This document shows positions 50,383-59,052 of a DNA stretch of 64,000 bases, piece by piece. Source of the DNA: Larkinella rosea (GTDB lineage: Bacteria > Bacteroidota > Bacteroidia > Cytophagales > Spirosomataceae); assembly GCF_003858635.1 (NCBI RefSeq), contig NZ_RQJO01000008.1, positions 1,302,001 through 1,366,000 of the forward strand. The letters run 5' to 3'. The position numbers and the translations under genes were made by a program. Positions within the stretch are counted from its first letter, which is position 1, and every line of letters begins with the position of its first letter. The notes beneath the pieces were generated by a model. The model searched no databases. It saw nothing but the letters and a program-made list of their open reading frames with translations, and was not told the origin of the DNA.

Positions 50383-51369
50383 ATGAAAATTTCAAAAGAA
50401 GCAAAAGTTGGCATTCTGGCAGTGGTTGCACTGGCGATGCTTTATTTCGGATTTAATTACCTCAAAGGTTCCGATATTTTTTCCCGATCCAACAAATACG
50501 TCGTCGTTTATGATAATGTAGACGGATTGACGGCCTCGAATCCGGTGCAACTCAACGGGTTAAGCGTAGGGCGGGTCGACCGGATCGACATTTTACAGAA
50601 ACAAGGCAATCAACTTCTGGTGACGCTCGATATCGACAAACGCATCGAGGTGGGGCAGGGCTCCAAAGCGATGCTCGCCGATGCGGGGGTGCTGGGCGGT
50701 AAAGTCATTATTCTGCAAATTAATCAGTCGGGTAAACTGCTCAACGTGGGCGACACACTCATCAGCGGCAAAGAAGGCGGTATTACGGCCCTGCTCAAAG
50801 ACAAGGCCCTGCCGGTGTTGAACAGCGTGGATTCGCTGACCATCAACCTGAACCGGATTGTCAAACAGTTTGACCGGACGGGCCTGATTCTGAACAAAAC
50901 GCTGGAAGGTGCTCAGGCGACAACCGGTGCCTTAAATCAGACGATTGGCGAAAACCGCGAAGGCATCAAGCGGCTGATGACGAACCTGGGCAATCTGTCG
51001 GCCTCGCTGGCGGAAACCGAGAAGGAAATTAAACCGCTGCTGACCAAAGCCGGTACCTTTGCCGATTCGCTCAATGCGCTGAAACTAAGCCAGACGCTGG
51101 CAACGGTCAACAAATCCATCAGTACGTTGCAACAAATGCTGGCGGATGTCAACAGCGGTAAAGGCACGCTGGGCAAGCTGAAAGGCGACGAAGCCCTGTA
51201 CAAAAATGTGAACAACGCCACCGCCAGCCTGGATAGACTGCTGACCGATTTCCGCGAACACCCGAAACGCTACGTCCATTTTTCGCTGTTTGGCAAGAAA
51301 GAAAAACCGGCAACAACTTCCCCACAGAGTGCGACGATTGTGGTCCCCCTTTCGGATTCGGCTAAATAA
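50383..51369 (+). CDS. MCE (MlaD-like) domain protein
   Basis: This 328-residue protein has one N-terminal membrane helix (AKVGILAVVALAMLYFGFNYL) and a single MCE domain (~40-115: VVVYDNVDGLTASNPVQLNG, LADAGVLGGKVIILQI). A long helical coiled-coil region follows (LNQTIGENREGIKRLMTNLG, then SASLAETEKEIKPLLTK). MlaD-like proteins form hexamers that shuttle phospholipids between membranes with an MlaEF-type ABC transporter, not found in this window. The start at 50383 gives the usual MKISKEAKVG opening; the upstream in-frame ATG at 50341 lies in an inverted repeat. It lies 89 nt after the amidase. Confidence 0.9.
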   Translation: MKISKEAKVGILAVVALAMLYFGFNYLKGSDIFSRSNKYVVVYDNVDGLTASNPVQLNGLSVGRVDRIDILQKQGNQLLVTLDIDKRIEVGQGSKAMLADAGVLGGKVIILQINQSGKLLNVGDTLISGKEGGITALLKDKALPVLNSVDSLTINLNRIVKQFDRTGLILNKTLEGAQATTGALNQTIGENREGIKRLMTNLGNLSASLAETEKEIKPLLTKAGTFADSLNALKLSQTLATVNKSISTLQQMLADVNSGKGTLGKLKGDEALYKNVNNATASLDRLLTDFREHPKRYVHFSLFGKKEKPATTSPQSATIVVPLSDSAK

Positions 51370-51374
51370 ATTTA

Positions 51375-51479
51375 CGGTTCACGGTTTTCAGTTTACGGTG
51401 GCTGACGCATACCCAAACACAGGAAAGCAACCTTTCAGAAAGCATGCGTCAGCCACCGTAAACTGAAAACCGTGAACCG
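51375..51479. repeat. Very long perfect inverted repeat (36-bp arms)
   Basis: Perfect 36-nt arms at 51375-51410 and 51444-51479 surround a 33-nt loop. The arm contains CGGTTCACGGTTTTCAGTTT followed by ACGGTGGCTGACGCAT. A related word (TACGTAAACTGAA) recurs at 51487-51499 before the carboxylase gene. No T-tract follows. It covers almost all of the 137-nt gap. Confidence 0.92.
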
Positions 51480-51506
51480 AATACCCTACGTAAACTGAAT
51501 AAACCA

Positions 51507-53135
51507 ATGACCCCACTACTGGACGAATTAACCCGTAAAACGGAACGAACGCAACTGGGCGGTGGATCGAAGAAAATCGAAGATCAGCACCGTAAAGGCA
51601 AGCTCACCGCGCGCGAACGCATCGACTACCTGATCGATAACGATTCTTCTTTTATCGAAATTGGCTTGTTTGTGGGTGAAGATATGTATGCCGACCACGG
51701 TGGCTGCCCGGCGGGGGGCGTCGTGGTCGGGATTGGTTACGTTTCGGGCCGACAATGCGTGATTGTGGCCAACGACGCGACGGTGAAAGCCGGGGCCTGG
51801 TTTCCGATTACGGCCAAAAAGAACCTCCGCGCGCAGGAAATCGCGATGGAAAACCGCCTGCCGATTATTTACCTGGTGGATAGCGCGGGCGTGTACTTGC
51901 CGCTTCAGGACGAAGTTTTTGCCGATAAAGAGCATTTCGGGCGGATTTTTCGCAACAACGCCCAGATGTCGGCGATGGGCATTGTCCAGATTGCGGCCAT
52001 TATGGGCAGCTGCGTCGCCGGGGGCGCTTACTTGCCCATCATGTCGGACGAAGCCCTGATTGTGGAAGGAACCGGCTCGATTTTTCTGGCGGGGCCGTAC
52101 CTGGTTAAGGCGTCGATTGGTGAGGATGTGGATGCCGAAACGCTCGGCGGAGCCAGTACGCACAGCGAGATTTCGGGCGTGACCGACAACAAATATCCCG
52201 ACGAAAAAAGCTGTCTGGATGCGATTCGCAGCACGTTTGATAAATTGGGTGAACCGGAAAAAGCCGGGTTTAACCGCAGTGCCGCACCGGTTTTGCCCGC
52301 CAAAAAACCACAGGAAATTTACGACCTGCTTCCGGTCGACCGCGTCAAACCGTACGACATGCGCGAAATCATTGCCCGGTTGGTGGACAACTCCGAATTT
52401 GAGGAATACAAGGAACTATACGGCCAGACGATCCTGTGCGGTTACGCGCGCATCGACGGCTGGGCCGTCGGGATTGTGGCCAACCAGCGGAAAGTCGTGA
52501 AAGCCAAAGGCCGGACGGGCGCGGGCGGTGCCGCCGGGCCAGGCGAAATGCAGATGGGAGGGGTGATTTATTCCGACTCGGCCGACAAAGCCGCGCGGTT
52601 TATCATGAATTGCAACCAGAAGAAAATACCGCTGGTGTTCTTGCAGGACGTGACCGGTTTTATGGTCGGGAGCCGGTCGGAGCAGGGCGGCATTATCAAA
52701 GACGGTGCCAAAATGGTGAACGCCATGGCGAATTCGGTGGTGCCGAAATTTACGGTGGTGGTGGGCAATTCTTACGGCGCGGGCAACTACGCCATGTGCG
52801 GAAAAGCCTACGATCCAAGGCTGATTGTGGCCTGGCCCACGGCGCAGATGGCGGTGATGAGCGGGGCATCGGCAGCCAAAACGCTGCTGCAGATTCAGGT
52901 GGCGTCGCTGAAAGCCAAAGGCGAAACCATTACGCCGGAGAAAGAACAGGAACTGCTCCAGAAAATTACGAACCAGTATAACGAACAGCTTTCGCCCTAT
53001 TTTGCCGCGTCCCGACTTTGGGTCGATGCGGTGATCGATCCGCTCGAAACCCGCACCTGGCTATCGATGGGCATCGAAGCCGCCAACCACGCGCCGATCA
53101 CGAAGGCGTTCAATGTGGGCGTTATTCAGACCTGA
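51507..53135 (+). CDS. Acyl-CoA carboxylase, carboxyltransferase (beta) subunit
   Basis: This 542-residue carboxyltransferase moves CO2 from biotin to an acyl-CoA. Two crotonase-fold halves are seen: the N-half with KGKLTARERIDYLID, GGVVVGIGYVSGRQCVIVAN and MGSCVAGGAYLPIMSDEALI (oxyanion hole), and the C-half with GFMVGSRSEQGGIIKDGAKM and VVVGNSYGAGNYAMCGKAYD (second oxyanion hole). The signature fits propionyl/methylcrotonyl-CoA carboxylase-like subunits; the exact acyl chain cannot be told. The biotin carboxylase subunit is not in this window. Confidence 0.93.
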   Translation: MTPLLDELTRKTERTQLGGGSKKIEDQHRKGKLTARERIDYLIDNDSSFIEIGLFVGEDMYADHGGCPAGGVVVGIGYVSGRQCVIVANDATVKAGAWFPITAKKNLRAQEIAMENRLPIIYLVDSAGVYLPLQDEVFADKEHFGRIFRNNAQMSAMGIVQIAAIMGSCVAGGAYLPIMSDEALIVEGTGSIFLAGPYLVKASIGEDVDAETLGGASTHSEISGVTDNKYPDEKSCLDAIRSTFDKLGEPEKAGFNRSAAPVLPAKKPQEIYDLLPVDRVKPYDMREIIARLVDNSEFEEYKELYGQTILCGYARIDGWAVGIVANQRKVVKAKGRTGAGGAAGPGEMQMGGVIYSDSADKAARFIMNCNQKKIPLVFLQDVTGFMVGSRSEQGGIIKDGAKMVNAMANSVVPKFTVVVGNSYGAGNYAMCGKAYDPRLIVAWPTAQMAVMSGASAAKTLLQIQVASLKAKGETITPEKEQELLQKITNQYNEQLSPYFAASRLWVDAVIDPLETRTWLSMGIEAANHAPITKAFNVGVIQT

Positions 53136-53185
53136 CTGTAAACCGGTTTTACATTCGTCAAACAATCCGAGGATCCGGCGATTAT

Positions 53186-53671
53186 ATGTTTACGCAAAAG
53201 ACAACGGCGTCGGAAGCGGTAAAAAGCACGATCATGGAAGAATTTGTCGTCAGGCGGCAAATCCGCATCAAGGCGGAGCCCGCAGCGGTTTGGAATGCGT
53301 TGACGAATCCGGAAAAAACCAAAAAATACTTTTTTAACTGTGCGGTTTATTCGGATTGGGAAGTGGGCAGCACAATCACGTTTACGGGAAAACTTTTCCT
53401 GATCAAATCGATCGAAATGAAGGGCCAGATCCTGGAGATCGAACCCAATAAATTGTTAAAATACACCCTGACCAACGGCGACGCTTCGGACGAGGATACC
53501 GGTTTTTCGACCGTGACTGACGAGCTGAGCTACGAAAACGGTGAAACCCTTCTGTCCATTTCCGACAACGTGGGTTCGGGCGAAGGGGCCGAAGAACGGT
53601 TTGAACGATCGGAAAAAGGGTGGGATACGATTCTCGAAGGCTTAAAGGAATTGGTGGAAAAAGGCGGGTAA
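53186..53671 (+). CDS. SRPBCC (AHSA1/START-like) domain protein
   Basis: This small protein of about 161 residues has a Bet v1/AHSA1 fold for binding a hydrophobic ligand: VVRRQIRIKAEPAAVWNALT, KTKKYFFNCAVYSDWEVGST and the long C-terminal helix EKGWDTILEGLKELVE. A second ATG at 53234 gives 145 residues and begins right before the domain (MEEFVVRRQ), so it is an equally likely start. It lies between the carboxylase and methyltransferase genes on the same strand. No function can be given beyond the fold. Confidence 0.82.
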   Translation: MFTQKTTASEAVKSTIMEEFVVRRQIRIKAEPAAVWNALTNPEKTKKYFFNCAVYSDWEVGSTITFTGKLFLIKSIEMKGQILEIEPNKLLKYTLTNGDASDEDTGFSTVTDELSYENGETLLSISDNVGSGEGAEERFERSEKGWDTILEGLKELVEKGG

Positions 53672-53705
53672 AACCGTATTGTTGAGCGTAGATGAATGAA
53701 TTAAA

Positions 53706-54461
53706 ATGGATTGGAACGCGGATTTATACACCGAAAAACACGCTTTTGTCTTCCAGTATGGCGCGGGCTTAATTGATTTGCTGGCTCCCAAAACCGGCGA
53801 GTCGATTCTGGATCTGGGTTGTGGTTCCGGCGAACTGACGCAGCAGATTGCCGACCGGGGCGCTGCGGTTGTGGGCCTGGATGCGTCGGAGCCGATGATT
53901 GCCAAAGCCCGTCAGCAGTTTCCGGCGCTCGATTTTCGGTTAGGCGATGCCACTCATTTCGAATTGCCCGAACGCTTCGATGCCGTTTTTTCGAATGCGG
54001 TTTTGCATTGGGTTACTGATTTTGAAGCCGCTATCCGGCAGATAAAGAAGCACTTAAAGCCCGGCGGACGGTTTGTGGCCGAATTTGGCGGGAAGGATAA
54101 TGTAAAACAGATTACGGATGAAGTTACTCGCCAGCTCCAGAAACGCGGTTATCCGCTACCGGTTTCCTGGTGGTATTTTCCTTCCGTTGGCAGCTATACA
54201 TCGGCATTGGAAAAACACGGTTTTCGGGTCAACGTTGCCCAGCATTATGACCGGGATACGCTATTGAATGATCCGGAAAGAGGTATCATCGACTGGGTCG
54301 AACAATTTGGGGGCAACTTCTTTCCGGGCGTTGATCCGGCTGACCAGGCCTCGATTCTGGAAGACACCCAAAACGCGCTGAAACCAACGCTGTTCCGGGA
54401 AGGCCGCTGGTATGCTGATTACAAACGGCTGCGGGTGGTTGCTTCAGTTGAGGGCGTGTAG
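53706..54461 (+). CDS. Class I SAM-dependent methyltransferase (trans-aconitate methyltransferase-like)
   Basis: This methyltransferase of 251 residues has motif I ILDLGCGSGELTQQIA, the acidic motif II VVGLDASEPMIAKAR, DFRLGDATHFELPE, FDAVFSNAVLHWVTD and motif post-III LKPGGRFVAEFGG. The NAVLHWV stretch and the C-terminal SWWYFPSVGSYTSALEKHGF resemble the trans-aconitate 2-methyltransferase/Methyltransf_11 group. Its last 18 nt overlap the end of the histidine kinase gene on the other strand. The substrate is not known. Confidence 0.9.
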   Translation: MDWNADLYTEKHAFVFQYGAGLIDLLAPKTGESILDLGCGSGELTQQIADRGAAVVGLDASEPMIAKARQQFPALDFRLGDATHFELPERFDAVFSNAVLHWVTDFEAAIRQIKKHLKPGGRFVAEFGGKDNVKQITDEVTRQLQKRGYPLPVSWWYFPSVGSYTSALEKHGFRVNVAQHYDRDTLLNDPERGIIDWVEQFGGNFFPGVDPADQASILEDTQNALKPTLFREGRWYADYKRLRVVASVEGV

Positions 54462-55607
54462 TGCATCGGTTTGGGCGAATTGGTGTAGGGTTTTGATTAC
54501 TTTGGGAATGGTAAAATAAATCGTCGTTCCGCTTCCCAGCGTGCTTTCGAGCCAGATTTGACCCCCATAGATGTCGATAACCTTCTTGCAGGTAGCCAGA
54601 CCGATGCCATTGCCGGAGTATTTGTTGCGTCCGTGAAGCCGTTGGAAAACCTGAAAAATCCGATCAAAATACTGGTTTTCGATTCCTATACCGTTGTCGC
54701 TGATTGAAAATCGGTACTGATGGAGGTCTTCCGTGGCCTCAATCCGGATGTGGGGAGGTACGTTGGCCTGGCGGTATTTGAGGGCGTTGGAAATCAGGTT
54801 CTGAAAGAGTTGTTTCAGGTCGGTTCGGTGTCCGGTAATGATCGGCAATGGATCAATGTCCAATTTGGCCCCGCTGGTCAGAATCTCCGCTTGCTGTTCT
54901 TCCAGAATTTCGTCGACCAACAGCTTCAGATCGACCTGCGTAAACGCGATTTCGCTGCCAATGCGCGAGAAATCGAGTACATCGTTGATCAGATTGCGCA
55001 TCCGTTCAGCGGCAGCCGTCGAAACGCTGATGAGTCGCCGGGCTTCGGCATCCAGTTGATCGCCATGTTTGGATTCGAGCATTGAGAGATAACTGGCAAT
55101 GGTTTTGAGGGGCGATTGAAGATCGTGCGATGCGATGTACGCAAACTGCTGCAACTCCTGATTCGAGCGCGTCAGCTCCTGCATGGCTAACTGTCGGTAA
55201 GACAATTCCCGGTCGTATTCTTTCGACGTTCGCAGCCCGACGGCTTCGTTAAAATACCGGATCAGCGCCACCACCGTAGCCACCGACACCACCGCCGTCA
55301 GGAAGCGGATCAGGGCATTGATGCGGTAGGCCGGAATCCAGAACATGGCGGCATCGATGAGGTGCGTCAGGCCACAAAACAGAATAAAAGCGCCGAAGAG
55401 CCAGAAAACACCCGCCAGCGGAACGCCTTTTTTGATGAAAATAAACCGGATCAAAATCAGGGGAATGGCCATGTAAGCCAACCAGATCGTCAGGTCGGAA
55501 ATGATATAAAGCCAGCCGTGAAAATCGGTCCATTGGCCGCAATACCAACGGGGTGGCCAGTCGCTGGTATCGGCCAGTCGTTTAAAAAAATCGAAGAATT
55601 GTTCCAT
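54444..55607 (-). CDS. Sensor histidine kinase with ethylene-receptor-like membrane domain
   Basis: The protein has 387 residues. The first ~120 residues form three membrane helices that match the ethylene-binding domain of plant ETR1: IISDLTIWLAYMAIPLILI, FGAFILFCGLTHLID and LIRFLTAVVSVATVVALI. ETR1 residues Asp25, Tyr32, Ile35, Pro36, Ile62, Cys65 and His69, needed for copper and ethylene binding, correspond to Asp38, Tyr45, Ile48, Pro49, Ile75, Cys78 and His82 with a constant offset of 13. The kinase part has the H-box ASHDLQSPLKTI (His161), N-box FQNLISNALKYRQ, and G-boxes SDNGIGIENQYFDRIFQ and GNGIGLATCKK. No GAF domain or response regulator gene is adjacent. Ethylene or copper sensing is inferred, not shown. 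Confidence 0.9.
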   Translation of the reverse strand: MEQFFDFFKRLADTSDWPPRWYCGQWTDFHGWLYIISDLTIWLAYMAIPLILIRFIFIKKGVPLAGVFWLFGAFILFCGLTHLIDAAMFWIPAYRINALIRFLTAVVSVATVVALIRYFNEAVGLRTSKEYDRELSYRQLAMQELTRSNQELQQFAYIASHDLQSPLKTIASYLSMLESKHGDQLDAEARRLISVSTAAAERMRNLINDVLDFSRIGSEIAFTQVDLKLLVDEILEEQQAEILTSGAKLDIDPLPIITGHRTDLKQLFQNLISNALKYRQANVPPHIRIEATEDLHQYRFSISDNGIGIENQYFDRIFQVFQRLHGRNKYSGNGIGLATCKKVIDIYGGQIWLESTLGSGTTIYFTIPKVIKTLHQFAQTDALHALN

Positions 55608-55920
55608 CGCTCAAATCGTACCTGAACAGTAAACAGATTGTTGGGCAAACAAGACTTCATCCTCTCCATTTGCATTAAAAAGAGTGGAGCCGTTAACTTA
55701 CCCGGCGCAAAGTTGATAGAATCAGGGATTTTGTTCCTAAACTTAGTATTTCGTATCCTTAAGTTCAGAAAAACCGGTATTTATTTTTTGATTAGCGAAC
55801 CGGTGACGAACTTTTCCTCGCAAGTCCACTCGTCAGTTGGTGAGAAAACTGAACTTATGTACTTCTCTGCTTAACTCCTGTGCCTCTGCTCAACTTTGCG
55901 ACACAGAAATTTACAGAAAC
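55608..55920. other. Gene-free divergent region, kinase / FAD oxidoreductase
   Basis: This 313-nt stretch must hold both divergent promoters. The only box seen is CAACTTTG at 55891-55898, one mismatch from TAnnTTTG, 22 nt before the oxidoreductase ATG. No hairpin or conserved small gene was found. An ATG at 55837 would extend the oxidoreductase upstream through the box and hide its signal peptide. Confidence 0.4.
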
Positions 55921-57918
55921 ATGCGCTATATCCTTCTTACACTCATCCTCTTTTTTTTCACTTCCGCCATTGCCCAGCAGCAGGTCGATGTCTGCGTCTA
56001 CGGCGGCACATCCGGGGGCGTCATTGCGGCTTATACTGCCCGTAAACTGGGCAAAACCGTCGTGTTGATCGAACCCGGCAAGCACCTGGGGGGCATGACT
56101 TCCGGCGGTCTGGGCCTGACCGACATTGGCAATAAATACGCCATTTCGGGTATTTCCCGTGATTACTACCGGCGCATCGGGCAGCATTACGGCAAGTTTG
56201 AACAGTGGATTTTTGAACCGCACGTGGCCGAAAACTTATTCAGAGAGTATGTAAGTCGCGGGAAGGTCGATGTGTTGTTTTCGCACCGGCTTTCCGGCGT
56301 CAAGAAAACCGGCGGGACCATTCAGGAAATCGTGCTGGAAAATGCCGAAAAGCCGGCGTCGAAACGGACGGTTCGGGCAAAAATGTTTATTGATTGTTCG
56401 TACGAAGGCGATCTGATGGCGAAAGCCGGGGTTTCGTATACCGTTGGGCGGGAGGATAATTCGAAATACAACGAAACCATTAGCGGGGTTCAGCTGATGA
56501 CGGGGCACCAGCTTCCGGACGGCATCGACCCTTACAAAACGCCCGGAAACCCCGAATCCGGCCTGCTCTGGGGTGTCAGTCCGGCAAAACTGGAACCCAA
56601 CGGAACCGGTGACAACAAGGTACAGGCCTACAATTACCGCATCTGTCTGTCGTCCGATCCGGCCAATCAGGTGCCGATTTCGCGCCCGGCGGGCTACGAT
56701 TCCACCCATTACGAACTGCTCGTCCGGCTGATCAATGCCCAACCGCAGAAACGCACGCTCAACGACTATTTCATCTGGAGCGGCATGCCGAACAAGAAAA
56801 CCGACATCAACAACCGGAATGGTTTTTCGACCGACATGATCGGCATGAACTACGAATATCCGGACGGAAGCTACGAAAAGCGGGCGCAGCTCATTCGCCA
56901 TCATGAGCTGTATACCAAGGGCTTACTCTATTTCTTTGGTCACGATGCCCGGGTGCCGCAGGAACTTCGGGAGCAAATGCTGAAATGGGGGTATCCCAAA
57001 GACGAATACACGGATACCGGCAACTGGTCACCACAACTCTACGTTCGGGAAGCACGTCGGATGGTCGGTGCCTACGTCATGACGCAGGCCAATTGTCAGG
57101 GCAAAGAAGTGGTGACGGATGGCGTCGGGATGGCGGCTTATACGATGGATTCGCATAACATTCAGCGGATTGTGATCGAGAAAGATGGAAAGAAAATGGC
57201 GAAGAACGAAGGTAATGTGGAAGTGGGCGGTTTTGGGCCGTATCCGATTTCGTACCGCGCCCTGATTCCGAAAGAATCCGAATGCCGAAACCTGCTGGTG
57301 CCGGTTTGTCTGTCGGCTTCGCACATCGCCTACGGTTCCATCCGAATGGAACCAGTTTTTATGGTGTTGGGCCAATCGACGGCCCTGGCGGCAGTGATGG
57401 CAATCGACGCGAAAACCAGTGTGCAGCAAATAGACATTGCCAAACTGCAAAACGAGCTGAGAACCAATCCGCTGGCCGACAAAAGTACCCCCGAGATTCT
57501 GGTCGATAACGACGACAAAACGCGGGTGACCACCACCGGTTCCTGGCGGCTGGAGGACAAAAGCAAAGGCGGTTATGGCCCTTCATATCTGATCAATGAA
57601 GGCCAGAGCGCAGAAGCTGCTGCGGTGCGGTTCACGCCCGATATTGCCAAAGCCGGAAAATACCGGATTTACACCTATTTTCCGCGCCTGGCCAAAAGTA
57701 CTTCCGAACTGGGAATCACGGTTTCGGACGGAAAAAAAGCGAAAGTAATTCCGATTAAACCCGCTGATATTGTAGTTGTTGGTCAAACGTCGGGCGAATG
57801 GGTCGCACTGGGCGAATACGTCTTGCCCAAAGGAAAAACCGCATCCGTCGAAATTGCGGTCAGGCAAACCGACGGGCCCGTAGTAGCCGATGCGGTTTTG
57901 TTCGTTCCCGCCTTTTGA
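55921..57918 (+). CDS. Exported FAD-dependent oxidoreductase with golvesin/xanthan lyase-like C-terminal domain
   Basis: This 665-residue protein has a signal peptide (LLTLILFFFTSAIAQ) when started at 55921. The FAD-binding motif is VDVCVYGGTSGGVIAAYTAR, with a GGMTSGGLGLTDIG loop and SYEGDLMAKAGVSY, fitting the PF12831 FAD-dependent group. The final ~125 residues (YGPSYLINEGQSAEAAAVRF, AGKYRIYTYFPRL, ASVEIAVRQTDGPVVADAVL) form a golvesin/xanthan-lyase-like beta domain likely to bind sugar. Such proteins are frequent in Bacteroidota carbohydrate loci, but no such locus is adjacent here. The redox substrate is unknown. Confidence 0.88.
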   Translation: MRYILLTLILFFFTSAIAQQQVDVCVYGGTSGGVIAAYTARKLGKTVVLIEPGKHLGGMTSGGLGLTDIGNKYAISGISRDYYRRIGQHYGKFEQWIFEPHVAENLFREYVSRGKVDVLFSHRLSGVKKTGGTIQEIVLENAEKPASKRTVRAKMFIDCSYEGDLMAKAGVSYTVGREDNSKYNETISGVQLMTGHQLPDGIDPYKTPGNPESGLLWGVSPAKLEPNGTGDNKVQAYNYRICLSSDPANQVPISRPAGYDSTHYELLVRLINAQPQKRTLNDYFIWSGMPNKKTDINNRNGFSTDMIGMNYEYPDGSYEKRAQLIRHHELYTKGLLYFFGHDARVPQELREQMLKWGYPKDEYTDTGNWSPQLYVREARRMVGAYVMTQANCQGKEVVTDGVGMAAYTMDSHNIQRIVIEKDGKKMAKNEGNVEVGGFGPYPISYRALIPKESECRNLLVPVCLSASHIAYGSIRMEPVFMVLGQSTALAAVMAIDAKTSVQQIDIAKLQNELRTNPLADKSTPEILVDNDDKTRVTTTGSWRLEDKSKGGYGPSYLINEGQSAEAAAVRFTPDIAKAGKYRIYTYFPRLAKSTSELGITVSDGKKAKVIPIKPADIVVVGQTSGEWVALGEYVLPKGKTASVEIAVRQTDGPVVADAVLFVPAF

Positions 57919-57958
57919 CCGTTTCGTATTATCCCAGGCCCTCCGCCCAAGGCGGTTT

Positions 57959-58945
57959 CTACCGATTCAACTGACTGGGCAGCAGGCCATATTTTTTCTT
58001 GAAAGCCGCCGTGAAGTGGTGCGGATTCTGGTAGCCAATGGCATCAGCGACCTCCCCCACGGCTTTTTTGCCCTCGCACAGCAACCGTCTGGCTTCCGTC
58101 ATGCGCAGGTCGTGCCAGTAACCAAACAGCGTGGTGCCGTACACTTCCTTGAAACCGCGTTTCAGTTTGTAGTCGTTCAAACCTACCCGGTGGGCAATCG
58201 AAAGGAGGGAGCCGGGGGCCTGCAAATCGCCTTCCAGCAGGGCTTTGGCGGCTTCCAGCCGTTCGTAATCGCCCGGTTTCAGGCAGGTATCGCGCTCCGT
58301 GGGAACGTCAGTATTGAACTGCTCGAGCTGGAGCATGAACAGTTCCAGCACTTTGGCTTCCAGAAAAAGCCGTTTCATGAGCCCGGTTTTCCGGCAATCC
58401 ATGATGTCCCGAATCAACATATTCATTTCGGGCGTAATAGGCCGGTTATATCGGCTCAGAAACCCCACTTCCCGTTTGGCAATCTGTCGGGCTATTCCCT
58501 GCATCAGTTGCTCGTTGCCGGCGATAAACCGCTCGACGTATGATTCGGAAAAATGAATTTCAAACAGCTGGTTTTCAGGAGATTCAATTTCGAACTGGCC
58601 CTCAAAATAAGGGGTGTAAATCAGGTTGTGCTGTTGATGATTGAATGTATGACTGCCCGTCGAAATGCCTTTTAATTGGGATCGGGAACGGCCGCTCAGG
58701 CTAAAATGCATTTCCAGAATCGGCGTATCCACTTCCGCTTTGATCCGAACCGGCTGGTTGAGCCGGAGCGATCCGAACGACAAATGAATGCCATCGAACC
58801 AGATTTGCTTCCGGCTGAAGGTACCAATCCGGTGATTCAATTGAATATAATTTTCATCAATGCCGTTTTTGCTTGCAAAATCAGGGGGTAAGTGCAATTC
58901 GTAAATCACTTCCTGCACGTCGTCATCAGTCAGCCGCATCTGCAT
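57959..58945 (-). CDS. AraC-family regulator, PchR-like
   Basis: This 328-residue regulator has an N-terminal ligand domain (~1-200, EMHFSLSGRSRSQLKG) and a C-terminal double helix-turn-helix (~225-328): LLSIAHRVGLNDYKLKRGFK, GTTLFGYWHDLRMTEARRLL and VGEVADAIGYQNPHHFTAAF. The GLNDYKLKRGFKEVYG segment matches the PchR type, which activates siderophore genes when bound to the ferric siderophore. It is divergent from a small protein and a siderophore-interacting protein, supporting a role in iron uptake. Confidence 0.9.
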   Translation of the reverse strand: MQMRLTDDDVQEVIYELHLPPDFASKNGIDENYIQLNHRIGTFSRKQIWFDGIHLSFGSLRLNQPVRIKAEVDTPILEMHFSLSGRSRSQLKGISTGSHTFNHQQHNLIYTPYFEGQFEIESPENQLFEIHFSESYVERFIAGNEQLMQGIARQIAKREVGFLSRYNRPITPEMNMLIRDIMDCRKTGLMKRLFLEAKVLELFMLQLEQFNTDVPTERDTCLKPGDYERLEAAKALLEGDLQAPGSLLSIAHRVGLNDYKLKRGFKEVYGTTLFGYWHDLRMTEARRLLCEGKKAVGEVADAIGYQNPHHFTAAFKKKYGLLPSQLNR

Positions 58946-58984
58946 AAAAAAATCCGTTTACCGTTGATTGTTCTCCGCTTATCG

Positions 58985-59017
58985 TTGACGCCCTCCGTCA
59001 GGAATACCGGATCTTTG
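58985..59017 (+). promoter_or_regulatory. Candidate promoter, TTG-N22-GATCTTTG
   Basis: TTG at 58985-58987 and GATCTTTG at 59010-59017 fit the Bacteroidota pattern with one mismatch, 35 nt before the ATG at 59053. It drives the small protein and the siderophore-interacting protein. Confidence 0.45.
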
Positions 59018-59033
59018 TGTGAAGGTACACTTT

Positions 59034-59052
59034 ATTTATAATAATTCTAAAT
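59034..59052 (+). promoter_or_regulatory. Fur-box-like operator abutting the start codon
   Basis: A 19-nt near-palindrome ATTTATAATAATTCTAAAT has 9-nt arms around one base with a single mismatch, ends at the base before the ATG, and lies about 17 nt downstream of the -7 box. AT-rich 9-1-9 palindromes are the form of Fur boxes in Bacteroidota. Placement right after the promoter fits repression by iron. Confidence 0.6.
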
